Assembly (NCBI GenBank): GCA_002297185.1
Contig: DBJV01000071.1
Span: forward strand, 1-35,795
Direction: 5' to 3'
Origin: Christensenella sp. UBA767
GTDB taxonomy: Bacteria; Bacillota; Clostridia; Christensenellales; CAG-917
DNA: 35,795 nt
Positions 15,996-23,939 of the stretch are shown here, piece after piece. Positions within the stretch are counted from its first letter, which is position 1, and each line of letters opens with the position of its first letter. The notes below the pieces were generated by a model. The model was not told the origin of the DNA. It saw only the letters and a program-made list of their open reading frames with translations, and ran no database searches. A program made the translations under genes and the position numbers.

Positions 15996-16029
15996 ATGTT
16001 TCACGCGATGTGAAACATTTGTGAAACAT
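15996..16029. promoter_or_regulatory. parS-like half-sites upstream of smc
   Basis: ATGTTTCAC (15996-16004) and GTGAAACAT (16010-16018) form a perfect dyad with a 5-bp gap. A further GTGAAACAT at 16021-16029 is in phase 11 bp later, and another ATGTTTCAC is at 15905-15913. Each half equals one arm of the ParB site parS (TGTTTCACGTGAAACA), but the arms are not contiguous. The cluster ends 12 bp before the smc -35 box. It could be a ParB-related site or an operator for another regulator. Confidence 0.5.
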
Positions 16030-16041
16030 CGTTAAAACCGC

Positions 16042-16070
16042 TTGAAAAAGAGGTTTATTTATGTTATGAT
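16042..16070 (+). promoter_or_regulatory. Promoter of smc
   Basis: TTGAAA (16042-16047), 17 bp, TATGAT (16065-16070), with a short leader to the TTG start at 16103. Confidence 0.7.
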
Positions 16071-16102
16071 AATTTAGTATTAAATTAAGGTGGTACAAAA
16101 TT

Positions 16103-19100
16103 TTGTTGAATTTTGTCAAAATCGAGGCGAGAGGTTTCAAATCTTTTGCCGACAAAATCGAAATTCCGTTTCAGGAAGGCGTAACCGCGATTATCGGACC
16201 TAACGGGTGCGGTAAATCTAACGTTGCAGACGCTATCCGCTGGACTTTGGGCGAGCAGAGCGCAAAGTCTTTGCGTGGTAAGAACATGCAGGACGTTATT
16301 TTCGCGGGTACGGAAAAGAGGAAGAGTATGTCGTATTGCGAGGTGTCGCTCACTTTCAACAACTCCGACCAACACATTTTCCCGTCAATGCCTTTCGACG
16401 AAGTGGTTATCACTCGTAAACTTGACAGGAGCGGACTTAGTGAATACTACATAAATCACAATCGCGTTCGTATGCGCGACATCATTTCCCTTTTCCACGA
16501 CACGGGTATCGGTAAGGAAGGCTATTCCATTATCGGACAGGGCAGAGTTGCCGAGATTATGTCGGCAAAGCCGGGCGACCGTCGTCAGATTTTCGAAGAG
16601 GCGGCAGGTATTTCCAAATTCCGCGCGCAACGCACCGAGGCGGAAAGAAAACTTGAAAAAACCGCTCTCAATCTCGAGACGGCAAACCAAGTTATCGAGG
16701 AAATCCAACGCCAAATCAATCCTTTGCGCAAGCAAGCCGAGACCGCTCAAAAGTACTTTGAACTCAAAGAGGAACTCAAAAAGAATGAGGTCAACCTCTA
16801 CATTTACAATTACGAGAACAATCAAAGCATTAAGCAGCGCATTTACGACCGTCTTTCCGTGTGCGAAAAGGACTTGAAAGTCAAGGAAATGCAATTCAAC
16901 GAGTGCGTCAAAAAGTACGACGATTGCATTAGGGAGTCCGCAGGTATCGACCGTATATACGACGAGTGTAACGGCGAATTGCTCACACTCAAAGTCGATG
17001 CTGCAAGGCTGGAAGGCGAGGCAGGCGTTTTGAGAGAGCGTATCAGCCACATTCAAGGCGAAATCACCCGTCTTAACAGCGAACTTCAATCCATCGACAA
17101 CCAACTCGACATCTCCGCGCAACTCATCGCAAAGGCGGAAGAGAAGAAGAACGCCGAGTTCCAAGTCTATCTCGAAACGAGCAAAGAGGCAGAGGCTCTC
17201 CAACAAAAATATTCGCTTATCACCAAGTCGCTCGCAGGTGCGGAAACCGACCTCGAGACGAGAAACAGCGAGTATATCCGCTCAATGGAAGATCTCGGCG
17301 TACTCAAATCCAATCTTTCGGGTTTCATTGCCGAAAAGGGTATAAACGACGAGCGCGCAAAGACGTTGCTTGCTCTTGTCAATCAACAAAAAGCACGTCT
17401 TGACGAGGAATTGACCAATCTTGCCATATACGACGGCAACGTCAAATCCACCAAAGAGCGCATGCGCAATCTTATGACCGAGTACAACGAGGCTTTATCC
17501 ACAAAGCTCGAAAGTCAAGAGGCAATCAAAGGCTATGCGGAAGATATCGTCAGCCTCAACGCAAAACTCGGTTTGGCAAAAGGTAATCTCGACTTGCTCA
17601 CGTCGGTGAAGAACGAATATTCAGGGTATCAAGAGTCTGTAAAACGCCTTATGCAAGACAGCAAACACGATCCCGTGCTTGCGTCCAAGATCTGGGGCGT
17701 TTTGGCGGAAGTCATCACCGTTCCGACGGACTTTGAGGCAGCAATCGAGTATTCTCTGGGCGCAAACATGCAAAACGTACTCGTTGAAAGCGAGCGTGAG
17801 GCAAGCGACCTTATCAACTACCTCAAACAAAAGGGTTACGGGCGCGTTACGTTCCGTCCGCTCACGTCCTGCCGTCCTCGCACGCTTACGCCCGAGAACA
17901 GAGGCATATTGACGGAGCCGGGCTGCTACGGACTTGCAAGCGACCTTGTGAAATGCGATAAGAAGTTTGACAAATTCGTGCAAACGCTTTTGGGTGCAAC
18001 GGTCGTTGTAAACAACATCGACAACGCTATCCGCATTTTCAGAAAATACAACCAATCGGTGAAAATCGTCACTTTGGACGGCGAAATTTTTGCTACGGGC
18101 GGTGAAATCACCGGTGGTTCGAGAAGAACGCAAACCCGAGGTTTGCTCACCCAAGAGGCAAAAATCGAGCAAGCGCAAGCCAACCTCGAGAAAATCAAAA
18201 ACAACATCGCGCTCCTCAACTCTCAACGTGAAGAAAGCGAGCAGGAATTGAGCGATTGCGAGGCAAGAATCGAGGCTCTCAACAAAGAGATGAGCGAATT
18301 GCGCATAGAGAACGGTCTCAACGAGGACAAGGCAAAACAATCCTTTGAAGTCACCGAGTCCTTGAAGGTGGAGATTTCCAAAAACGCCGAAGAGTACGAA
18401 ATCGTCAAAGCGCGTATTAAGGAACTCGAAGAGAAAATAAGTTCTATTGACCAACTTGAAAAAGTCGTGTCCGAGAAGAGAGAAGAGTACAACGCATTAC
18501 TCGCAAGCTCCAAGAGCGTCAGCACCGACCAAAAGAGCGAAAGAGAGCAAATGGCGGAGCAAGTGACGGAAATCAAAGTCAAACTTGCAGGACACAAGAG
18601 CGTCCTTGACGGCATCGACAACGATTTGTTCAGATACAATCGTGACAGAGAGCAGTTGGAGGACGAAAAACTCGACATAATCGCATCCCTCAAGCATGAA
18701 CAACAGAATCTCGACAACATCCACAATGCCCCCGAGAAAACGACGTTCTCCAAAGAGGACGAGGCGCGCATATCCGCACTCGAAAAGCAAATATCCGATT
18801 TGAGCGAGCGCAAACGCACCATATCCGACGAAATCGTTTCTTTAGACCAAGAGAAAACGAGATTGTCCGATGAGCGTTCCGCACTCAACGAAAAGAAAGT
18901 GCGCGACGAGGCTATGCTCGAAAACGTGGATATCGAAATCCGCAACCAACAAACGCACATCCTCGAAGAATACGATTTGACGTACGCAAGCGCCGTTGAA
19001 TTCAAAGATCCCGAATTCAAAGCCTACGGCGCACTCACCGTCATATCCGATTTGAAGAAGTCAATCAACCGTCTCGGCGACGTCAACCCGCTTGCACTTC

Positions 19101-19693
19101 AAACGCTCAAAGAAACAGAGGAAAGATTGCAAGAGCAGACCGTTCAACGCGACGATATCCAAAAGGCATACGACGATATCGTCACCATTATCAACGAGTT
19201 GACGGGCGAGATGCAATCCAAATTCACGGGTGCATTCGACCAAATCAGCGAGAACTTCAAAGAGGTGTTCCAACAACTCTTTGGCGGTGGTAAAGGCGAG
19301 TTGCGCCTCAATATGCAAGACACTGATGACGTGCTTGAGGCAGGTATCGACATCTACGCCCAACCCCCGGGAAAGAAATTGCAAAACATCAGTCTTTTGA
19401 GCGGTGGCGAACAAGCGTTGACGGCTATCTCGATCCTGTTTGCTATCCTCAAACTTAAACCGATGCCGTTCTGCGTGCTTGACGAAATCGAGGCAGCACT
19501 CGACGACGCCAACGTCAACTTGTTTGCGGAATTTCTCAAAAAATTCAGCGACTACACGCAATTTATCGTCATCACGCACAGAAAACCGACCATGCGCCAC
19601 GCAGATACGATTTTCGGCGTTACGATGGAAGAGAAGGGCGTCACCAAGATCGTCTCCATCGAGTTTGAAGAGGCGGCCAAACACGCAAAATAA
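16103..19693 (+). CDS. smc: Chromosome segregation protein SMC
   Basis: Core ATPase of the SMC-ScpAB condensin that organises and segregates the chromosome (1196 aa, normal length). Walker A is GPNGCGKSN (residues 32-40). Two long coiled coils flank a hinge at roughly residues 510-670, with conserved pieces such as VTFRPL and GGEITGGSRR. The C-terminal head carries the ABC signature LLSGGEQAL and Walker B VLDEIEAALDDANV. The start is TTG (16103), eight bases after AAGGTGG; a second TTG follows at once and could be used instead. ftsY follows after a repeat-rich 340-bp gap. ScpA and ScpB are not in this window. Confidence 0.98.
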   Translation: MLNFVKIEARGFKSFADKIEIPFQEGVTAIIGPNGCGKSNVADAIRWTLGEQSAKSLRGKNMQDVIFAGTEKRKSMSYCEVSLTFNNSDQHIFPSMPFDEVVITRKLDRSGLSEYYINHNRVRMRDIISLFHDTGIGKEGYSIIGQGRVAEIMSAKPGDRRQIFEEAAGISKFRAQRTEAERKLEKTALNLETANQVIEEIQRQINPLRKQAETAQKYFELKEELKKNEVNLYIYNYENNQSIKQRIYDRLSVCEKDLKVKEMQFNECVKKYDDCIRESAGIDRIYDECNGELLTLKVDAARLEGEAGVLRERISHIQGEITRLNSELQSIDNQLDISAQLIAKAEEKKNAEFQVYLETSKEAEALQQKYSLITKSLAGAETDLETRNSEYIRSMEDLGVLKSNLSGFIAEKGINDERAKTLLALVNQQKARLDEELTNLAIYDGNVKSTKERMRNLMTEYNEALSTKLESQEAIKGYAEDIVSLNAKLGLAKGNLDLLTSVKNEYSGYQESVKRLMQDSKHDPVLASKIWGVLAEVITVPTDFEAAIEYSLGANMQNVLVESEREASDLINYLKQKGYGRVTFRPLTSCRPRTLTPENRGILTEPGCYGLASDLVKCDKKFDKFVQTLLGATVVVNNIDNAIRIFRKYNQSVKIVTLDGEIFATGGEITGGSRRTQTRGLLTQEAKIEQAQANLEKIKNNIALLNSQREESEQELSDCEARIEALNKEMSELRIENGLNEDKAKQSFEVTESLKVEISKNAEEYEIVKARIKELEEKISSIDQLEKVVSEKREEYNALLASSKSVSTDQKSEREQMAEQVTEIKVKLAGHKSVLDGIDNDLFRYNRDREQLEDEKLDIIASLKHEQQNLDNIHNAPEKTTFSKEDEARISALEKQISDLSERKRTISDEIVSLDQEKTRLSDERSALNEKKVRDEAMLENVDIEIRNQQTHILEEYDLTYASAVEFKDPEFKAYGALTVISDLKKSINRLGDVNPLALQTLKETEERLQEQTVQRDDIQKAYDDIVTIINELTGEMQSKFTGAFDQISENFKEVFQQLFGGGKGELRLNMQDTDDVLEAGIDIYAQPPGKKLQNISLLSGGEQALTAISILFAILKLKPMPFCVLDEIEAALDDANVNLFAEFLKKFSDYTQFIVITHRKPTMRHADTIFGVTMEEKGVTKIVSIEFEEAAKHAK

Positions 19694-19735
19694 TCCTAGA
19701 TTATTTGCGCCGAATGCTAAACACGCAAAATAATC
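19679..19735. repeat. 17-bp direct repeat of the smc 3' end
   Basis: AAACACGCAAAATAATC occurs at 19679-19695, covering the last smc codons and stop, and again at 19719-19735, exactly 40 bp downstream. A small palindrome (AATAATC-CTA-GATTATT, 19689-19705) lies between them. Confidence 0.8.
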
Positions 19736-19799
19736 GTTGCATAGGCAACGACATCGCACCGTTCGGTGCAACGTCGAGAGCCTTGCTTGATTATTTTGC
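19725..19799. repeat. 75-bp element with 11-bp terminal inverted repeats
   Basis: GCAAAATAATC (19725-19735) and GATTATTTTGC (19789-19799) are perfect inverted repeats. Inside are CGTTGC-ATAG-GCAACG (19735-19750) and a second stem around GCACC-GTTC-GGTGC, which is flanked by CGAC and GTCG. The whole could fold as a multi-branched structure. It overlaps the duplicated smc tail, so the terminal repeat may be copied from the gene end. No coding capacity. Confidence 0.6.
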
Positions 19800-19901
19800 C
19801 TCTACCGCGCAACCGATATATGCTATCAGAATAAGACGGATAAAAACTCCTGCCGCAGTTTCGCTATATCGCTTGCTTGGTGTGTGCGCACTTCGTGCGT
19901 A

Positions 19902-20010
19902 TATGGAATATTCCATAACTTGTGCCTTTGGCACAAATATCACTCTCGCTTTGCGAGAATATCACTTGCGCTTTGCGCAAATATCACTGCGACGAAGTCG
20001 CAATATCACT
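19902..20010. repeat. Hairpin array A upstream of ftsY
   Basis: A 16-bp palindrome TATGGAATATTCCATA (19902-19917) is followed by four short hairpins: TTGTGCC-TTT-GGCACAA, TCTCGC-TTT-GCGAGA, TTGCGC-TTT-GCGCAA and TGCGAC-GAA-GTCGCA. Each is followed by (A)ATATCACT. The array ends 26 bp before the ftsY start, upstream of its AGGTGA site. The same units recur at 24667-24775 and 25890-26016. The rest of the 19694-20036 gap holds the 75-bp element, a CGCAC-TTC-GTGCG hairpin (19888-19900 region) and no gene. Confidence 0.9.
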
Positions 20011-20036
20011 CCCAATAGTGATAAAATAGGTGAGTT

Positions 20037-20930
20037 ATGAACTTTTTTCAAAAAATCATACAAGGTATAAAAAAGACCAAAGACGCGTTCTCAAAAAAGT
20101 TGTTCTTTGCGTTTTCCGCAAGGGAACTCGATGACGAGTTCTATGAAAATCTCGAAGAGGCTTTGTTGACGGCAGACGTTGGCGTTACGGCAACGGAAAA
20201 TCTTATCGAAGAACTCAAAAACGAGATTTTTGAAAAGAAAATCAAAAAGCCCGAAGATGCAAAAGAACTGCTTATCAATCTTATGATTGAGGACATCGAT
20301 TACGACATCCCCGAATATGAATATCCGCTCGTCATCCTGCTTTCGGGCGTGAACGGCGTTGGCAAAACCACCGCTATCGGCAAACTTGCGCATTACTTCA
20401 AAGAGCAGGGCAAGAGTGTTGTCGTTGCAGCAGCCGATACCTTCAGAGCCGCCGCAAGCGAGCAACTTGAGGTATGGGGACAACGTGCAGGCGTCAGAGT
20501 CATCCGTCACAACGAGGGCGCAGATCCTGCCGCTGTCGTATTCGATGCAATCTCTTCCGCAAAAGCCAAAGGCAACGACGTCATTTTGGTCGATACCGCA
20601 GGTAGACTCCACAACAAGAAAAACCTCATGGCGGAACTTCAAAAAATCTGTCGTGTCGTTGAGCGTGAATTGCCAAATGCCGACTTCCGCAAATACCTCG
20701 TTCTCGACGCAACGACGGGACAAAACGCCGTTGCGCAAGCGGAAATTTTCAGCGAAGATATCGACACCGACGGCATTATCCTCACCAAACTTGACGGAAC
20801 CGCAAAAGGCGGCGTAGTCCTTGCCATAAGCGAGGAAATCGGCTTGCCTGTGGTGTACGTAGGCGTGGGCGAGGGGATTGATGATCTTATTCCGTTCGAC
20901 GCCAATGACTTTATCCGAGCTTTGTTTTAA
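20037..20930 (+). CDS. ftsY: Signal recognition particle receptor FtsY
   Basis: Membrane-associated GTPase that receives the SRP-ribosome complex and hands it to the translocon (297 aa). It consists of the N domain (helices to about residue 95) and the GTPase domain. Motifs are GVNGVGKTT (104-112), DTFRAAASEQL, DTAGR and TKLDGTAKGG, ending in GEGIDDLIPFDANDFIRALF. There is no long acidic A domain; only a short basic amphipathic N-terminus (FFQKIIQGIKKTKDAFSKK) remains for membrane contact, as in many Gram-positive FtsY. The ATG follows AGGTGA. Its stop codon lies inside the left arm of a foldback repeat. Confidence 0.98.
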   Translation: MNFFQKIIQGIKKTKDAFSKKLFFAFSARELDDEFYENLEEALLTADVGVTATENLIEELKNEIFEKKIKKPEDAKELLINLMIEDIDYDIPEYEYPLVILLSGVNGVGKTTAIGKLAHYFKEQGKSVVVAAADTFRAAASEQLEVWGQRAGVRVIRHNEGADPAAVVFDAISSAKAKGNDVILVDTAGRLHNKKNLMAELQKICRVVERELPNADFRKYLVLDATTGQNAVAQAEIFSEDIDTDGIILTKLDGTAKGGVVLAISEEIGLPVVYVGVGEGIDDLIPFDANDFIRALF

Positions 20931-21052
20931 TGTGCTATTTAGCGAATAACTGCGGCAGCACCACTTGCTCGTCCAGTCACGTACGTCTTGTACGTTAGAC
21001 TGTACGTTCAAGTGGTGCTTTCTTGTTCTTCATCTAAATATCGCATTAAAAC
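20924..21052. repeat. Complete foldback repeat, copy 2
   Basis: A 129-bp interrupted palindrome that begins inside the ftsY stop region. Outer arms start GTTTTAATG and end CATTAAAAC. The inner arms AGCACCACTTG (20957-20967) and CAAGTGGTGCT (21009-21019) pair perfectly, and the apex again contains CACGTACGTC (20978-20987). Compared with copy 1, both strands of the inner stem change together, so pairing is kept. A further imperfect inverted repeat (GTATGGA 21067-21073, TCCATAC 21090-21096) follows in the gap before ylxM. Confidence 0.85.
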
Positions 21053-21144
21053 GTTTCTCGTGTGGGGTATGGAGTGAAAAAATATTTATTCCATACATTA
21101 TGATAATACAATTTATATTTATATAAAATCAATAAAAATATCAG

Positions 21145-21217
21145 GGTGTCGAGCAAAAACGCTTGACACCTTTGTTTTTGAAGAGTATTATAGTGTCAAG
21201 CAATGGAGATTGACACT
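21145..21217. promoter_or_regulatory. Four alternating half-sites around the ylxM promoter
   Basis: GGTGTCGAGC (21145-21154) faces GCTTGACACC (21161-21170), and AGTGTCAA (21192-21199) faces TTGACACT (21210-21217). The second half-site contains the -35 box. The second pair forms a perfect 8-bp hairpin whose 10-nt loop holds the GGAG ribosome binding site. It could be an operator pair or an RNA switch controlling ylxM-ffh. Confidence 0.55.
21163..21191 (+). promoter_or_regulatory. Promoter of ylxM-ffh
   Basis: Perfect TTGACA (21163-21168), 17 bp, TATTAT (21186-21191), about 32 bp upstream of the ylxM ATG. Confidence 0.85.
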
Positions 21218-21222
21218 CGATT

Positions 21223-21537
21223 ATGGATAGATTTGAAATTTCGGTTTTGAGAGGGTACTACGGTGCGCTCCTCACTCAAAGACAAAACGATATGCTCGTT
21301 ATGCACTATGACGAAGATTTGTCTTTCGGCGAAATTGCAAACATAGTCGGCGTCTCTCGTCAGGCGGTGCTTGACGGCATCAATAAGGGTGAAAAACACC
21401 TTTGCGAGTATGAGGATGCGCTCGGTCTTGCAAAAAAAGACAGGCAGATTCACTCGCTTTTGGACGAAGTGTCCGTGCATTGCGACGACGAGGGCAAAGC
21501 CGTCGTTGAAAAAATCAAAAAGTTATTGGAGGACTAA
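21223..21537 (+). CDS. ylxM: YlxM/UPF0122 family SRP-associated helix-turn-helix protein
   Basis: Small HTH protein (104 aa) that in Firmicutes and Mollicutes is encoded with ffh and is thought to modulate SRP activity. The N-terminal sigma-region-4-like HTH is evident in LLTQRQNDMLVMHYDEDLSFGEIA followed by VGVSRQAVLDGINKGEKHL. The ATG at 21223 is the only good start, since TGA lies four codons upstream in frame. The GGAG motif is unusually far away (14 nt) and lies in the loop of a hairpin. ffh starts on the base after the ylxM stop. Confidence 0.93.
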   Translation: MDRFEISVLRGYYGALLTQRQNDMLVMHYDEDLSFGEIANIVGVSRQAVLDGINKGEKHLCEYEDALGLAKKDRQIHSLLDEVSVHCDDEGKAVVEKIKKLLED

Positions 21538-22872
21538 ATGGCTCTTTTCGGAAGTTTGGCAGACAGAATGAATCACATATTCTCAAAACTTCGCAACAAA
21601 GGTAAGTTGACCGAACTTGAGATAAAACAAGCCATGCGCGAAATTCGCGTTGCTCTCTTAGAGGCGGACGTCAATTACAACGTTGTCAAAGATTTCACCA
21701 ATAGAGTGAGCGAGAAGGCTCTCGGGGAAGATATCCTCAAATCCCTCACGCCCGCACAACAAATAGTCAAAATCGTCAACGAGGAACTTTGTGCTTTGAT
21801 GGGCAGCACTCATCAAAAACTTGCCGTCAGCGACAAACAACCCACAATCTATATGATGTGTGGTTTGCAAGGCGCAGGCAAAACCACGATGTGTGGAAAA
21901 CTTGCTCAATACCTCAAAAAACAAAGCAAAAAGACGCTCCTTATCGCTTGCGACATTTATAGACCGGCAGCAATCCAACAACTCAAAGTCGTTGCAAAGA
22001 AAGCAGGGACGGAGTGCTTTGAAATGGGACAAATCGATCCCGTCAAGATTGCAAAAGCAGGCATCGAATATGCGCTCAAAAACGGTTACGACACGGTGAT
22101 TATCGATACGGCAGGTCGTTTGCACATAGACGAAAACTTGATGCAAGAGCTTATCAACATCAAGACCGCCGTCAAACCGACGGAAATTTTGCTCGTCGTT
22201 GACAGCATGACGGGACAAGATGCGGTTACGGTTGCGGATATGTTCAATCAAAAACTCGACATCACGGGCGTTATCATGACCAAACTCGACGGCGATACGA
22301 GAGGCGGCGCTGCGCTTTCAATCAAAGCGGTTACCGGCAAGCCGATCAAGTTCAGCGGCACGGGCGAGAAAATAGAAGATATCGAGCCGTTCCATCCCGA
22401 GCGTATGGCGTCTCGTATCCTCGGTATGGGCGACGTGCTTACGCTCATCGAGAAGGCGGAGCAAGCCATATCGCAAGAAGAGGCTCTCAAACTTCAAAAG
22501 AAACTCAAAGAAAACTCCTTCAATCTCGAAGATTATCTCTCTCAACTCGAGAGTATGAAGAAAATGGGCAATCTTCAAGATATGATGGCAATGATTCCGG
22601 GGCTTTCGGGCAAAATGAAAGGCAATCCGCAAATCGACGAAAATCAGATTGCAAGAACAAAGGCGATTATTCAATCAATGACTCCAAAAGAACGCCGCAA
22701 TCCCGAAATCATCAAAGCGTCCCAACGCAAGCGCATTGCAAAGGGTAGCGGAACGTCCATTCAAGAGGTCAATCAACTTCTCAAACAGTTTGAAATGACC
22801 AAAGATATGATGGCGCGTATGCAAAAGGGCGGTATAAAAGGACTTCGCGGTCTCAAAGGCTTGCCTTTCTAA
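21538..22872 (+). CDS. ffh: Signal recognition particle protein Ffh
   Basis: Protein subunit of SRP: it binds SRP RNA and signal sequences and is a GTPase (444 aa). The N domain covers residues 1-95. The G domain has GLQGAGKTT (109-117), DIYRPAAIQQL, DTAGR and TKLDGDTRGG. The Met-rich M domain starts near residue 325, with the RNA-binding signature RKRIAKGSGTSIQEVNQLLKQF (shown here in full as one motif of about 22 residues split as RKRIAKGSGTS and IQEVNQLLKQF). The sequence ends GLRGLKGLPF, as is common. The RNA-binding part looks ordinary although the SRP RNA loop is not. Its GGAGG site lies in the last ylxM codons. Confidence 0.98.
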   Translation: MALFGSLADRMNHIFSKLRNKGKLTELEIKQAMREIRVALLEADVNYNVVKDFTNRVSEKALGEDILKSLTPAQQIVKIVNEELCALMGSTHQKLAVSDKQPTIYMMCGLQGAGKTTMCGKLAQYLKKQSKKTLLIACDIYRPAAIQQLKVVAKKAGTECFEMGQIDPVKIAKAGIEYALKNGYDTVIIDTAGRLHIDENLMQELINIKTAVKPTEILLVVDSMTGQDAVTVADMFNQKLDITGVIMTKLDGDTRGGAALSIKAVTGKPIKFSGTGEKIEDIEPFHPERMASRILGMGDVLTLIEKAEQAISQEEALKLQKKLKENSFNLEDYLSQLESMKKMGNLQDMMAMIPGLSGKMKGNPQIDENQIARTKAIIQSMTPKERRNPEIIKASQRKRIAKGSGTSIQEVNQLLKQFEMTKDMMARMQKGGIKGLRGLKGLPF

Positions 22873-22942
22873 AAAGAAATAATATCGATTATATTAACAA
22901 CTATAATATAAAATAAATTATCACAAATGGAGGCTAACTGTT

Positions 22943-23191
22943 ATGGTTAAACTTAGACTCACCAGAATGGGCTCAACAAAAGCACCTTTCTATCGTATCG
23001 TTGCAATGGATTCTCGCAAAGCGCGTGACGGCAAGTACATCGATCAAATCGGTTACTACAATCCCGTTTCCGAACCCAAGCAAATCGTCATCGACGCCGA
23101 CAAAGCAAAACAATGGCTTGCAAACGGCGCTCAACCGACTGATACGGTTATGGGTTTGCTCATTCAACAAGGTATCGTTGAAAAGAAGTAA
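22943..23191 (+). CDS. rpsP: 30S ribosomal protein S16
   Basis: Small-subunit protein that helps assemble the 16S rRNA 5' domain (82 aa). It begins MVKLRLTRMGSTKAPFYRIV and continues AMDSRKARDGKYIDQIGYYNP, typical of S16. A strong GGAGG precedes the ATG. A TATAAT at 22902-22907 could be a -10 box, but no good -35 box accompanies it, so readthrough from ffh may drive the gene. It is followed after 14 bp by khpA, as in many Firmicutes. Confidence 0.97.
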   Translation: MVKLRLTRMGSTKAPFYRIVAMDSRKARDGKYIDQIGYYNPVSEPKQIVIDADKAKQWLANGAQPTDTVMGLLIQQGIVEKK

Positions 23192-23205
23192 TTTGGTGGC
23201 TTTAG

Positions 23206-23445
23206 ATGATTGAATTGGTCGAATATCTTGTTGCCTCGCTCGTTCCGGACGGTGATTACACCGTGGAACAAAGAGACGGTAACGGTGCAAGCGACATCGT
23301 TGTTACAATCGCAAAAAAGGACATCGGCAAAGTGATCGGCAAGCAGGGCAGAATTGCAAAAGCAATCCGCACTCTCGTCAAATCCGCAAGTGCAAAATCC
23401 GGTGCGAAATACAACGTTGTCATCGAAGAAAAAGATGAAATCTGA
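23206..23445 (+). CDS. khpA: KH-domain RNA-binding protein KhpA (YlqC)
   Basis: Small RNA-binding protein (79 aa) that in other Firmicutes pairs with KhpB/Jag and affects RNA and cell elongation. It is a single KH domain with the GxxG loop in IGKVIGKQGRIAKAIRTLV. The length matches the family. It lies between rpsP and rimM, its usual place. The rimM start lies inside its last codons (11-bp overlap). Confidence 0.94.
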   Translation: MIELVEYLVASLVPDGDYTVEQRDGNGASDIVVTIAKKDIGKVIGKQGRIAKAIRTLVKSASAKSGAKYNVVIEEKDEI

Positions 23446-23938
23446 ACTCACGATAGGCAAGGTTTTGAAACCGCGCGGTTTGAAAGGGGAACTCAAGATT
23501 GAGACTTATTCCTCTGATTCCGCACGGTTTTCTCGCCTTAAACAACTCAAAATCGACGGACAAGAGCATAGCGTCAAAAACATCTTGCTCGAAGGCGCAA
23601 TCGGATACGTTACGCTCGACGGTATCGACGACGTATATAAAGCCGAGGCATTGAGAGGCAAGTTTATCACCGCAAAAAGAGACGATTTGCCCAAACTTCC
23701 CGACGGCAAGTACTACATCGTGGATATGATTGGTCTCGACGTGTATGTAAACGGTGAGTGCGTGGGCGAAATCACGGACGTTTTGCAATACGGCTCGGCG
23801 GACGTGTATGTCGTAAGAAACGGCGATGCGAGTTTGAGTTTCCCTGCAATCAACGGACTTATCAAAGAAGTGGATTTGCAAGGCGGAAAAATGATGCTCG
23901 ACGGCACTATATTCAATCGCGTAGTGGTGTTCAACTGA
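23435..23938 (+). CDS. rimM: Ribosome maturation factor RimM
   Basis: Binds S19 and helps 30S head assembly (167 aa). The N-terminal domain begins LTIGKVLKPRGLKGELKI, as in RimM, and the C-terminal PRC-barrel is seen in KYYIVDMIGLDVYVNGE and VGEITDVLQYGSADVYVV. The ATG at 23435 overlaps khpA by 11 bp with GAAG upstream. An in-frame extension to 23354 lies wholly within khpA and is unlikely. trmD starts one base after its stop. Confidence 0.94.
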   Translation: MKSELTIGKVLKPRGLKGELKIETYSSDSARFSRLKQLKIDGQEHSVKNILLEGAIGYVTLDGIDDVYKAEALRGKFITAKRDDLPKLPDGKYYIVDMIGLDVYVNGECVGEITDVLQYGSADVYVVRNGDASLSFPAINGLIKEVDLQGGKMMLDGTIFNRVVVFN

Positions 23939-23939
23939 T

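Noticed and set aside
19705..20040. A 111-codon frame in the smc-ftsY gap
   Set aside because: It runs through the hairpin array and the 75-bp element; the repetitive protein text reflects the repeats, and no start signal is present.
22879..22907. Strong separate promoter for rpsP
   Set aside because: TATAAT at 22902-22907 is good, but the -35 position reads ATAATA or similar AT-rich sequence, so a dedicated promoter is not supported.
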